Shown: positions 48,611 through 58,990 of the stretch, one piece after another | Numbering within the stretch: the stretch's first letter is position 1 | Layout of the letters: each line of letters begins with the position of its first letter | Assembly: GCA_029891345.1 (NCBI GenBank) | Contig: CM057009.1 | Span: forward strand, 88,769,416 to 88,833,415 | Length of the DNA: 64,000 bases | Direction: 5' to 3' | Source of the DNA: Dryococelus australis | Lineage: Eukaryota > Arthropoda > Insecta > Phasmatodea > Phasmatidae | Notes under the pieces: model-generated | Told to the model about the DNA's origin: nothing | Database searches by the model: none | What the model saw: the letters and a program-made list of their open reading frames with translations, nothing else | Position numbers and translations under genes: made by a program

Positions 48611-49640
48611 AAAGATTTTAAATCATATTTGATGTTATTTTATTTAAAAAACCTCTGGATGGGGCATGGATGTGTATTTTAGTATTCAATTATTCCACTT
48701 GTTGATTGAATAATCGTATCATTGGATTAGTGTTTAATTGATACTCTGCTGTATTTAGTTCATTTTATTTGTAATGTAATTCATTGCATTTCATAGCTGT
48801 TAATTGTGATGTAATTCACATTTAGGCGATAATCCATTAAATAAATGAATCAATTGGTATCTGTGATAGATTCGTATATGTAAGACAGTCTGGGTGGGTT
48901 GTTGTCTGTTGGATTTTTAATTAATTTGGTATTTGTGATTGATTGTTTTAATTGTAAATTCGCATTTATATGTTAATTTGTAATTCAATTTGTCATGTTT
49001 AGGTGTTAAATAGTGAGTTTGATTTGTAATTCAAGTTCATATTTGTGTCTTGTGTTCTTTAATTGCTTTAAATATTTCATTAATTTTAATTGGGTTAAAA
49101 TTTTGTGGAATTTTACAGCTTAAAGACATTTAGAGCTTCATTTATTACATTAGTTTAATTCATTGTTTTAATTTCCTTGAATTGAAATATATTTTCGCAG
49201 AATTTTAAAACTTAAAGGCATTTGGGACATAATTCCGTTTTAATGTTATTTAGAATATATTTGAAGTGTGAAATATTTCTTGGAACTTGGATAATGTTTC
49301 CCGAAATTAGTTTCTTGGATTAGATTTCTATTTGATTTTGTGTTTAATGTTATAGTTCTGGGAAATAGGACAATGATTTTTCAGTTTAATTTAATTAATT
49401 TTAGTATATGATTGTGTTAAGTTAGAATAGAGTGTTTTCTACAGTATACCCTAGAACATATTTCTGATGCCATAAACAACTTTTACAGTGTAAAATTTAT
49501 AAATTTTTTTTCGGTGTACACAAGTCTAGTGGTGTCGAGTAACTCACATAATTAAAAAAAAGTGCATTTTTGATGTAAAGTTTTACTCTTAAACAAATGG
49601 TTTTCAAGATTAGGCATGAATTCCAATGCAATAGTGTGAG
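48611..49640. other. T-rich Polinton interior, nothing recognised
   Basis: The plus strand is strongly T-rich with recurring AATTCAT, TTAATTG and GTAATTCA words; no regular period and no coding motif. Confidence 0.4.
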
Positions 49641-49651
49641 TTTAAATTTCA

Positions 49652-50160
49652 TTATTCTAAACGAAGTCTGCATGCTCCAAACTCAAAGCTGTGCCGGACA
49701 GATGAGGCAATGCAGGCCAGGAAACATTGTGTAAAGTGCAGGCGAGCTGCATGACGTGAATTCACGTCATGGAGTAACGTTGTTGGAGAGGCAGGGGTGA
49801 AGGTGCACATCTGATGCACATCTGCACAGGTGACTGTAGGATCTACATGTGGAGCACTAGCGACAGAAGGGGCATTGTCCATCGGGGCAGGGAAATGGGA
49901 GGGTGCCTGGATGGTAGCATAATTTAACTGAACCATTTTTTATTCTCATGCCCGCTCCTCCTCGTTCACATCTCCCAGCAGTGCATGCGGCCTAAACTTT
50001 TGTCCACATCATACACTGCTCCAGCTCCGCACGCATCATCGTTTTCAGCTCTTGTAACCTTTCTTTCACAAACCACACCCTCAGTTCATTACCTATCTCC
50101 ACTCTTGTCGGCGCTATTGAAAACAACGCATGCGTGATGGTTTTTAAATACAAATTATTT
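49652..50160 (-). pseudogene. Coding-like fragments inside the Polinton, unclassified
   Basis: Two neighbouring minus-strand stretches look coding-like. The upstream one (about 50160 to 49996) reads 'GNELRVWFVKERLQELK' and 'MMRAELEQC', a charged, probably helical segment, then stops. The downstream one (49936-49652, 94 codons) is Ala/His/Ser/Cys-rich ('PSHFPAPMDNAPSVASA'). A stop and a frame change separate them. Both lie between the Polinton arms and could be parts of one decayed gene, but no Polinton family is recognised. Confidence 0.3.
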
Positions 50161-50789
50161 GTTTACAATAAGTTTGGAACAAATTCTTACTTATGATAGA
50201 ATATTAAACTTCAAAGAGAATACATTATATTTCCCTATACGACAGTACAGTTGAAATTCTAGGCTGGGAAACTTACTGGGAAATCTATACGTAAAAATAA
50301 GCATAAATATAAAAAAAGAGTTTGAATATGTATGTTTACTATTTCCCTTAGTTGAAAGACATTTGGTTTTAACATGAGTTTGTTTAACACAATTTTTCAA
50401 TGTCAGATGAAAGTTTAACTTGTGTATTGCTTAAATCGAAACTTAAAAAATTTTAGATTGTGAGAATATCTCTTTTATTTGTGTTGGTATGAAATTAAAC
50501 ATGGAACATTTTAAACTTAAAATTGATTGTGAGTTTGCTAGAAAATGGGATAAAATCTATTGGATAAAAGTATAAAGTTTTTCTTGGAATGTTAAATGTA
50601 GGGATTATCTTGGGGAGATATATCAGGAGAAATTTAGCTTCAGTGAAATAAAATTTCATTGTTGGAACTTGGGAAATTTTGTTTCTCTGGGAATACACCA
50701 GGAGAAACACAGTTCACAACACCTCAGTCTCCAAGCGAAAGTCAAAGTTTTTTGGGAAGAGAGCAAAGGGGAGTTAGCCAAGGTCTGTT
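50161..50789. other. AT-rich Polinton interior, nothing recognised
   Basis: Short minus-strand frames (50191-50400, 50495-50710) have no motif. Confidence 0.4.
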
Positions 50790-50859
50790 CAAAATCCACT
50801 GGCCCGAGGGGGTGTTTGGGAGTTGGAGAGTTCCCAACATTGCGAACCAAAGACACACT

Positions 50860-51330
50860 TTCTGGCCTGCCTAGCTGAGGCAGGCAGGAAGCTCTCGAGA
50901 TAACATAAAATGTGCTCTGGGTTAGTGTTGTGTGGCCTTGAATCGAGATCGAGGGCAGGGTGCTTGGACAGGGCAGGTCTCGAGATATCCGAAAAAAACA
51001 CATTCTGGGCTGGTGGTGTGTGTCCTTGGGCAGGATTTGCAGACAGCGGTGTTGGATCAATAGCGGGCATGCGTGGCCTTGGACAGGAACTCTCGTTTCG
51101 GACGAAAGTGCACTCTAGGCTGATGGTGTAGGGGGAAGGGGTGCATGGTACTAGACAAGTTTTTGTGGTGTTGGATCGATAGAGAGTGTGTGGACAGTAC
51201 AGAGGTCCTTCTAGCCGAAAATGCGCTCTGGGCTGGTGGTGTAGGGGGAGGGGTTGTGTAGCCTTGAATAGAAACTATTTTTTCACACAAAGACGTGGTC
51301 TGGTGAAGGAAGGGGGGGGGGGGGCGGCTG
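50860..51330 (-). repeat. GC-rich imperfect tandem repeats in the right arm
   Basis: About five units of 70-78 bp. On the plus strand each has a 'CTCTGGGCTGGTGGTGT' core followed by a 'CCTTGGACAGG' type segment (51005, 51113, 51228 and diverged copies near 50910 and 50840). A poly(G) run lies at 51310-51323. Confidence 0.6.
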
Positions 51331-53069
51331 CAGGCAGGAACTATGTGCACACTTCTCACTAGCCAGCATCATGTTAAAATGATGCCAACCCTCACATGGA
51401 TAGATGCAACACTGAACACCACTGGTCACGGGTTCATATCATATGCCTGAGTGTTAGTCGCGACTCTTTTTAAGCTATATTGATTTAAAGTTTTAATATT
51501 AATTTTTTTATAAATTTTAATTGATCTGGAAATAACTATTTTTTGTGTTAAGCCAATATAAAGCATTCATTATTTTAATAAGCATTTATTGTGTTAAGCT
51601 CATTTCTGATGTCGGTCAATGAACGTTGATAGCATTTTCAACTACCATTTCGTTAACTAGTGTACGTCTGTTATTTAAAATATTTTTTCTTCGACCAAGT
51701 TTGTGAATTAAAAATAATATATAGTATGTTTCTATAAAGGGTTGCAGGATTACGCCTTACGGAATTAAGTCATCCGAATCTTCACATGCTTCGATGGAAA
51801 TTTGCGTTAAATGTGAATTATACTTACAATAGTGAAACTTGCATTATAAATCTTTGTAAATTATTTTAAAAAAAATTGTTTCATTGTCTGTTGTAGGACG
51901 TAGTGTAATCAAATTGTTAATAGTAGCTTGGTAGGGAAATAGGTTCTGTAATTCATTTAGTCAGTCATATTCAGAGTATTTGCTGTAAATTCAACTCTTC
52001 TGCAAGCTCCTTGTATCTAACAGCTTATAAGTTGGTGTACGTCATTCACTGTAGTCATTCCTTGACCGACATCACAGCCGACCAGATGTGTTTTGGGAGA
52101 GCTGCTTGTGCGATTTCATTATGTATTTTTCTGCGCAGTCTATAATCAAACACAGGCCAACACACACACATGTTCTGTTTGCTCTCAACACCTCGTTCAG
52201 CTTATAATTCGATGTAAGTGGTATATCTAAGTCAGTACTGCAGCGAACTCCTGAGCGAATGGATGTTTATGAAAATCACTGACTGTTAAAGTTTTCTTTT
52301 CCATGCATATTAATAAATTAATCAATTTTAACATGTTGGTTACGTTTCAAAAGTTCCTCACCAGTCTCACATTGGACGGACGCATTTTTAAGTCGTGTAA
52401 TGTATGTGTAATTTGTATATGTTTTCAAATCCCTTGTTAATGTGTTTAGGAAGCCTGCCGTTTAATTTATAGGGAGATTTTTGCTTCGTTGATTCATTTT
52501 GTACTGGAGACTCACATAATTGTTATCGTTTAGCACTTGTCGACACCAGGTTATTCACATTGTTGTGTTCGTTATACTTCTATCTCATGTTATTTATTTA
52601 TATTGATAGGTAGAATTTGTTTGAAATATATTTATGTTTTATTCATTTAAAGAATCCAAAATTTCTGTCGTGTGTAACATCACCACTATTATTGATTTGG
52701 AATCATACACTATGTAAAATACTATCTTTCAAAATTGCCTATCTCCCACCAACATCTATGAGCAATATCACTCGCAACACAAAAAAACTTATGCCACTCT
52801 TGCACAAAACTCTCTCTATATATATAGATACTTTGCCTCAGTTGAGTGTCAGTCGTCCTGACAACATCACTCCCCTATATAGACCCCTTCCCCAAAACAC
52901 CAATATTTCATACAGCGACAGAGCTCCAAGGGTGAGGACGTACCAGAGTCGCTCCCTACACCAAAATAAAGATAGAAAATTAAGTACACCTAACTAGACA
53001 AAAAAAATTCCATCAAAGAAATTTGATAAAACTTTTTCATCATACTTATTGTATCAAATTTATTCGATC

Positions 53070-53185
53070 AGATTTTTCGGATTAAGATCGGATTAAGAAT
53101 TAATCCCATCAGATTACAATATTTTGATCGGATTAAGTTCGGATTAAGGATGAACCTTTTTGATATCAAAGGGTTAATCCGATAA
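53070..53185. repeat. Cluster of CGGATTAA words at the Polinton right end
   Basis: CGGATTAA or its complement TTAATCCG/TTAATCCC occurs about six times within 115 bases, some in direct pairs (GATCGGATTAA twice). The left end has fewer copies. They could be subterminal protein-binding sites, or short satellite growth. Confidence 0.5.
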
Positions 53186-53341
53186 ATATAAAGTGGCCTA
53201 GAACCCCCACGCCTCTACTTCTCTCAGTAAAGAATATCTTGTTAAAATTATTTCGATATTCTGACGTAATCGTGATTTTATATTTTCAAACATTAGAGAT
53301 TTTCGCTTTGGACTTGTGCGGAATTGTCATTTTGAGATAGT

Positions 53342-54095
53342 ATGGCAAGTCGTGAAGATATTGTGTTCGTAAGGAAACAGCGAAGAAGAAATTTTTCATC
53401 CCATGAAAAACTAATTTTGTTAGAATTAGGTACAGAACATTTCAATATAATTGAAAACGAAAACAACTGATGCTGTGACACAACAAAATAAAGCGAAACG
53501 GTGGCAAATTATTGAGAATTGTTTCAATTGTACTTCTCGTGATCACTTCAGGACAGCAGACAACTTGAAGACGGTGTGGGATAACCTAAAAAAAAATTAC
53601 GTGAAAAACATATGTAGACAAACGTGTCCATGCTACGGTGTCCACTGATATCTGCCCTCAAAATGGCCACCCAAGTTTACTGTACAGTCCTACTGCCACC
53701 AGTAAAGCCAGCGGGATGTCATGCCAGTAAAGACTCAGCTGTCATAAACACAGCTCAGATGTGTAACTCTGAAAATGCTTAAGATAACTTTGCCTCGAAT
53801 GGGTCCGATGGTGGGAGGACAGTCTCTGCCAGCCATGTGAGAAACCGTATGGCAACATCTCCCTAGGCTAGTAAACGACAACCAGCGATGCACTCAAACA
53901 AAAAAGCTGAAGTAAGTCTGGCATAGGGCAAAAATGAGTTAATTGAGTGAGCAAAATGTTTGCAATTGAAGAAAACGATGCAATGAAAGAGATTCGTCAA
54001 CTAAAGTTACAACAGGAACAAGACTGTAACTAAACAGGAGAAACTTCTCTTAACTTTGCAGATCCTAAATCTAAAGACAGAACTAAGTAACTAAT
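53342..54095 (+). pseudogene. Harbinger Myb/SANT-like DNA-binding protein, frameshifted
   Basis: ATG at 53342 opens a basic N-terminus ('VRKQRRRNFSSHEKLILL') and the first helix of a Myb/SANT (zeste-like) domain. A one-base shift near 53450 moves the frame, which continues 'TDAVTQQNKAKRWQIIEN', 'FNCTSRDHFRTADNLKT' and 'VWDNLKK', with the conserved Trp residues. Further shifts give a 'PPKFTV' segment near 53660, and the end (54000-54095) is a Lys/Leu/Glu-rich possible coiled coil. In autonomous Harbingers this partner protein binds the element ends and helps bring in the transposase. At least three frame breaks make it dead. It sits just inside the Polinton right end, reading towards the transposase remnant. 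Confidence 0.75.
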
Positions 54096-54333
54096 GTGTT
54101 ATCTGTTGTTGTTTAGTTCACACACGTTTTTTGAGTATATTTAAAGACCATTTCAATTAAACACACTACTGGTGTTAGGTACATTCAAGATTTGAATGGT
54201 GAGGCCTACAGAATTATCTTATTTATTTTACATTTATACCTAATATTAATGCAGAATAGTTGTTGTACAGGAAAATAATAAAACAATGTAGTCTGTTTGA
54301 CAATCATGTGTTTGACTTAAACAATAATGTGTT

Positions 54334-54522
54334 TCACGTAAGGCGAAAGTGTACTTTAAGCTCTTCATCTAAGAGTTCAACATAATTTATTCTTTCACGT
54401 AAACATCGCGGATGACAAACAATAAGATCCTCGTCATCATTTTCCTCTTTAAAAATAAAATTGTACATTGCCTGAGCCATTTTCTCTTCATTCTTGATTA
54501 AATAACTTTGCCCTATCGTCAC
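54334..54522 (-). pseudogene. Harbinger transposase N-terminal fragment
   Basis: The minus-strand frame reads 'MAQAMYNFIFKEENDDED', 'CHPRCLRERINYVELLDE' and ends 'HFRLT' before a stop. This is the usual start of PIF/Harbinger transposases (acidic stretch, a conserved R-R-NY-E run, then '-RFRLTK'), which precedes the DDE nuclease. None of the DDE domain (normally about 250 further residues) is found between here and the Myb gene, so it was deleted. The start points inward from the right terminus, as expected. Confidence 0.65.
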
Positions 54523-54720
54523 CTTCCCAAAGTATTTTATGTTTTACAGTTTAATCCTGATAATGTGACTTAAAACAAAAAAAAATCGCAGGTTAATATT
54601 TTATCGAGATATTCAGAGAAAATCGAGATTAATGTGTATGGTGAAACATAAAATACAGACAATCGAGATTTTTGTCAGTTACTCTCGATAAACTATCTTC
54701 TCGCGTGGGGAAACCGGCCC

Positions 54721-54723
54721 TAA
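54721..54723 (+). repeat. TAA target duplication, right of the Harbinger element
   Basis: Matches 42948-42950. Confidence 0.75.
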
Positions 54724-54724
54724 A

Positions 54725-55129
54725 AGCTGTTCACGATAAAGTGAGCACTTTAGAAATGAATCTTAAAACAAAGTCATTGCGTCTGCATGCATATATTTTA
54801 ACGGGCGCAGTGAGTGACGTTCGCCTAGTAAAGTTGGTAACGATGGATGGAAAGTAGTTGTCCCTTAATGTTGAATATAAATTCTTAGGTAATCATTTGT
54901 GATAGCTTGAAATTATTTCTTTCGCTTTCTGTTTTTTTTTTTTTTCAATGCATCGAAGTGTAAAAATGAGCAGATTTGAAATTTATTTACTTTTCTAATA
55001 CGTTCACAATTTCACTCCACTGACGCCCATGGCAATGTTGATTTTACATAAGGTGGAGGACTACACGACGTGTATACAAGTAGGTCTTAAACAGGGCTTT
55101 CAAAAGTCCTCATTTTACTGTGAACAGCC
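54725..55129 (-). mobile_element. MITE, family A, abutting the Harbinger end
   Basis: Left TIR AGCTGTTCACGATAAAGTGA and right TIR with 'AGTCCTCATTTTACTGTGAA' then CAGCC. The interior matches 22261 and 25363 ('TTTTAACGGGCGCAGTGAGT', 'TTAGGTAATCATTTGTGA', 'CTTTCGCTTTCTG', 'CATAAGGTGGAGGACTACAC'). It starts one base after the Harbinger TAA. 405 bp. Confidence 0.8.
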
Positions 55130-55585
55130 TATAACCGCATATAATAATATCGTAGCAAATCAAAAATATTTTTGCAAACTTTAGAACTACTAACTTGGCA
55201 TGTAGGCACTTAGGTCAGATACGAGGTAAGCCTACTTACAGCGAATTACTGCCTGATATTTACAGTATTTGGAAACTGTCTTATTAGTGTAGAAACGTTA
55301 TTACCCGGCCGTTTACGTTCTTACCTACCTGACTGATAAAGCAAACAATAATGGAGAGGGACGCAAGCAACTCATCGAGTTCCAATTTCGAGACCTGATA
55401 ATATTTAAAAAAATAAAAAATGATTCGTTAGAATTTTAGTGGTGCCAGGTAGCGGACATAATGAAAATATGTTTTCATTTGGTTTAAAAACTGATTCTTG
55501 GCAATGACTTTAACCACTTACAGAAAAATAAATTGCAGAAAAACATTTTTTGAATGTTTTTGAATGTGCAACTGAAATCGTACTT
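55130..55585. other. AT-rich DNA, nothing recognised
   Basis: Minor donor-like sites only (ACGAG|GTAAGCC at about 55225). Confidence 0.4.
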
Positions 55586-55639
55586 TTCTGACAATTTCGG
55601 TAGGGCGTGTACCACTCTTTAATGAGTTCTGCATGTCGT

Positions 55640-55763
55640 ACGTTCAGGTTCAGTGCTCCATTGCAAGCCAGTCTCCTACCATCTTAAAGAAATAGGCGAG
55701 CTCTACTGCCGTTTGCTCGCTTTACGATAACACTGGCGTGATTGCTTTGGGAGCGAGCAACAT
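55640..55763 (-). pseudogene. Possible P-element/THAP-type transposase fragment
   Basis: On the minus strand one frame, with a single stop, reads 'MLLAPKAITPVLS' and then 'EQTAVELAYFFKMVGDWL' followed by 'AMEH'. This resembles the segment of P-element-like transposases with 'QVLS-SVA' then 'TA-FFKMVN-WFD-MN'. The match is short and unsupported by neighbouring motifs. It could instead be chance. Confidence 0.3.
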
Positions 55764-55888
55764 TGTTACCGATACTACCGACACTGAATGCACGGCGGTA
55801 CTTTGCTAGATCCCAACAAAATCGCCAGTATCAGCACCTAACTCGAGTGGTGTTTGCGTAAACCTTGAAAGCCCCCATGTCCCGCTGA

Positions 55889-56167
55889 TTACGCTACACT
55901 ACTATAATGTCGAGGCTTTCGTAATTTTGAGAATAATTTTCGGCGTTTGTTTGTTTCCATGCCTGATCGTATCGACGAGAGTATCCAAATAACGTGAAGG
56001 TGGTCAGACGAGGTACTAAACGTACCGTTCTTCGGGCCGCAGGTTGAAGCAACATTTCTTGATGCGGCGATGAAGTAATCACATTTTTTTTGTGTCTGTA
56101 CCATAACTGCATTAACAGTTGTCCATAATCCAATTGCTCCTTTTGATGCATGTTTTTTTTTTGACAA
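55889..56167 (-). other. GC-richer stretch with two overlapping open frames
   Basis: Two minus-strand frames stay open over 85-92 codons. One is Gln/Tyr/Asn-rich ('QKEQLDYGQLLMQLWYR', 'QAWKQTNAENYSQNYES'). Neither is recognised. It lies just upstream (minus sense) of the possible P-like fragment. Confidence 0.25.
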
Positions 56168-57389
56168 CGAATGGTTTTTATATGTTATACGTGTTTATAT
56201 TGTACACGAAGTAAAAAAAAAAAAAAAAAAACAAATATTAAAATTGCGTATATACTTTACTTTATCTCCGGGACTAGGAAATAGATTATCAGGTATCCAA
56301 ACTAAGGCAAGTGCATAGGTAAAATTCATATATAAATTCAAACGTGTTTAAGTGCATGGTCACAGATAAATATATTATTTTACTTGCGTTATAACATAAA
56401 TACTCGCATATGCATATATGACTGTCTAGAAAATTATATTGCAATAGTGAAACTTTTGCTAATATTCACAGCATATATATATAGTAAATATTAGCTTGAC
56501 GCAAAAAAAAAATAACGCGAATTTTGCAGGTCTCTAGCAATCAGCCTTCGGCAACGCTAAGGTAATACCATTCCAGCAGAGACGATTGATGCACTTCCAA
56601 TAGCTAGATGCGTGGTCGTAGTGTACCGGATAGTATATAATTACTTTCAGAGATAGAGATAGACTGGGTTATTTATATATATATACATATATATAATCAA
56701 GTGCTCAAGATCGCGAGTTGAACTGAGTGACTTGTATCACATCTCAAATGAAAATTTCCTAGAAACTTTGTGCTTTGCATAGAGAGAAAATTACATGTTT
56801 TTTAATATTAGGTATAATTTAATTAAGTTCGTATTTTTCATTTATTTTTGACGTATCCGTATTTGACTCAGAAAGACGAATGTCACGGCTCAAATTGTAA
56901 ACAATTTTTTAGGCAAGAAATTGTGTTTTGTGTAGGGTTTTCATGCTCTCATAACCGCCTGACTTAACAGTTGCAGTTTTACAGTAGCACAATCCTCAGC
57001 GTCCATAAATTTTCAAACGACGCGAGATATTAATTTCAAGATAAAGATGAGGATTGGTGTACTTATCACACCAATGAAAATGTAGCAAAAATATTCTTAC
57101 GCGATAGAAAGACGAGCCCAGTTCATATTAAAATATTTACTTAGCCTACAATGGCTTGTCTCTCATTCTCTAATTGATCGATTAAGTTTAATACCGTTCC
57201 TAAAATTAATAAGTTATATTTCGTTCTGCAGTTCTAAATGTAATTATCTGGCTTGCCAGAAAGACACGAGTATAGTTACATTTAGATACGTCATATGCAC
57301 GAAATTCCATATTCGTACTCTGTCATATCTTGAGTCATGGTATTAATATAGTTTTACATAAAATCAAGCTAACTGCATTTAATGATAGA
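56168..57389. other. AT-rich DNA, nothing recognised
   Basis: A poly(A) run at about 56213-56231 and short TA runs near 56475 and 56675. Confidence 0.5.
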
Positions 57390-57647
57390 GGTTATTCACA
57401 GTAAAATGAGCTCTTTTGATAGCCCTGCTTAAGATCTACTTGTATGTATGTTGTGTATTCTTCCGCCTTATGTAAGATGAACATTTTCATGGGCCTCATC
57501 ACTTTATCAAGTTAAAGGAACTGTGAAATTATAAGGAACTTTACTGGGCACGTGTCACTTAGTGCGCCCGTTAAAATGTATGCAGGTAGGAGCAGTGATA
57601 TTTTTCTAAGGTTGATTTCAAAACTGCTCACTTTCCCGTGAATAACC
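57390..57647 (+). mobile_element. MITE, family A, internally deleted copy
   Basis: Both TIRs are present (GGTTATTCACAGTAAAATGA; TGCTCACTTTCCCGTGAATAACC). The body matches 2838 on both sides ('TTGTGTATTCTTCCGCC', 'CATGGGCCTCATCACTTTAT', then 'GGGCACGTGTCACTTAG') but lacks about 150 middle bases. Confidence 0.8.
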
Positions 57648-57967
57648 TTCAGTAATTAATTTATGTTGTTTAAGTATAACTTCATAAACTAGACATTTGG
57701 TATCTCGATGTCGCGTAGAACTCAACAGCATTACATGCCGTGCGGGTCAAATGTCATGAGTTATCGTTCAAATCTATTTTCAAATAAAAACACTAAAATG
57801 GATTATTTTTTCAAATACAGATTCTTTTTTGATCAAGACATTACTGTAAATTTAAATATTCATTCACATTATTGTTAAAAATATTGCATTAAATTAATTT
57901 ATATTCTCTAGTTAAAATTTTATCTTTAGTGTTACGTATTATTGTTCGTGGTTTACTTCGTACATGC

Positions 57968-58312
57968 GACCCGCCCCGGCCTATCTGGGGTACGATTTAC
58001 AAATACGGCGTGGTTTAGGTTTACAGCAAGTATATACACTAATTGCTTAAGGCAACTAACATAGAATTAATATAGTGTTTTTCAAAAATGGTTACTGTGG
58101 GCTATCCTTAAAAAATAAACATATGCTGTAGCATCTTTTTGAGTTATATAATTATGTAGTAAATTAATTTGGTGTATCTCATATGGTTTAAGTCATGTAA
58201 GCGTCCGAAAAGCGGCTTTTTCTGACTTAATCCATCAAGTAGTTTAGAAGCCTTAGCCAAATACACAGACATACGCGACCGGGAGATTTTGTTTTAGACT
58301 AAGTATAGATTT
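57968..58312 (+). mobile_element. Dispersed element, shorter copy of 26286
   Basis: Begins ACCCGCCCCGGCCTATC and GGGGTACGATTTACAAA and ends 'GATTTTGTTTTAGACTA'. Shared blocks are as described for 26286; it lacks several interior segments found there. Confidence 0.65.
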
Positions 58313-58499
58313 TCTGTTAATATCTGATAGTAAATTGTGTTTGTTTAGGCTTTGCTTGACCTTCCGACTTCTTAATTACGTATTCGCCCTTAATTCCGTA
58401 AAATTCGTCATTTCACGAAGTCGACACCTTCGTAGCCAACATTAGGCTGAGTCCGCGAGCTTCTGCTGTACTGAGTATTCTACCAGGGAAAAAACTTAT

Positions 58500-58990
58500 C
58501 ACGAGATGTGACGCGCAGCTGGGCGATATTTCACGCTGCGAATTGATGGCGTTTTTACTCCCGCGGAAAGTCTCGAGTGGAGATAAGAGGGCTGCGACAC
58601 ACGGGATGGCAGGCGGGAGTCTGCGACGAGCGTTGGGGCGGCTAACTGCCGCAGCCAGCGCCTCTAGCGGCGGGGCATCAGCAAGATTGATGGGCAGTTC
58701 CGGTGACCGGAGATGGCTCAGACCCCGGGTCGTTCGGTTCTCCCTGGTTCACTAACCTCACCTCGCTCCCAGCCCTCAAACAGCACCCCCCCTCCCCCCG
58801 CGACGAGCCGAACACCGACCCCTCCGCGGTCCCTCACCAGGGGGCTGCAGCCATCACACGCGTCTATGCGTCTCCGGGAACCATCAATTCTTTGTCATTT
58901 CCAGTCGCGTGAATACGGTTGTGGATACCTCTCGCGTGTCCCATTCTCCAACAACAAACGCACATTTTCAAGGCGACTACGCTGCTAAAT
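58500..58990. promoter_or_regulatory. CpG-rich block, promoter- or first-exon-like
   Basis: The most GC- and CpG-rich stretch in the window (GGGGCGGCTAACTGCCGC, CCCCCCGCGACGAGCCG). Plus-strand frames 58543-58755 and 58713-58988 are Ala/Arg/Ser/Pro-rich and typical of GC-rich DNA; neither is accepted as coding. A minus-strand donor-like GAGCGAG|GTGAGG occurs near 58760. It could be the CpG island of a gene lying either way, or the end of an unrecognised element. The change to AT-rich repeats on both sides is abrupt. Confidence 0.35.

Larger units (their letters stand above)
43078..53219. mobile_element. Polinton/Maverick remnant, 10.1 kb
   Basis: The termini begin AGTAGGGGCGTGGGGGTTCT on the left and, inverted, AGTAGAGGCGTGGGGGTTCT on the right. 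Long inverted arms of about 2.2-2.4 kb follow. The 5'-AG start, long TIRs and a retroviral-type integrase with chromodomain in the middle identify a Polinton. Intact Polintons are 13-20 kb and also carry a protein-primed DNA polymerase B, packaging ATPase, adenain-like protease and capsid genes; none is recognisable here, so several kilobases have been lost. The flanking six bases (AGTAGT and TCTCTC) are not a duplicate, so the target duplication has decayed or one end was altered. It sits wholly inside the Harbinger element. Confidence 0.8.
50790..53219 (-). repeat. Polinton right inverted arm
   Basis: Inverted counterpart of 43078-45245, with matching landmarks (52080-52110 'CAGATGTGTTTTGGGAGAGC', 52535 'CACTTGTCGACACC', 53160 'GATATCAAAGGGTTAATCC'). 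Overall similarity is moderate with many small indels, so the arms have diverged for a long time. Frames of up to 134 codons (50656-51060) run through tandem repeats and are not genes. Confidence 0.8.
42951..54720. mobile_element. PIF/Harbinger element, split by a Polinton/Maverick
   Basis: Ends GGGCCGGTTTCACC (left) and GGGGAAACCGGCCC (right), inverted repeats flanked by TAA on both sides. That is the target and terminus style of PIF/Harbinger. Only 127 bases of Harbinger remain left of the Polinton (42951-43077) and about 1.5 kb right of it (53220-54720). The right part holds a Myb/SANT-type gene on the plus strand near its left side and a transposase start on the minus strand at its right side: the two-gene convergent layout typical of the superfamily. 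Both are broken and most of the transposase is missing, so the element was probably already deleted or nonautonomous. GAGATTT/CTCGAT words recur near both ends. Confidence 0.75.

Noticed and set aside
50656-51359. 134-, 93- and 100-codon minus-strand frames in the Polinton right arm
   Set aside because: Same GC-rich tandem repeats, inverted; several frames open at once.
58543-58988. Host first exon coding Ala/Arg-rich protein
   Set aside because: Two frames equally open, composition driven by GC content, no conserved segment.
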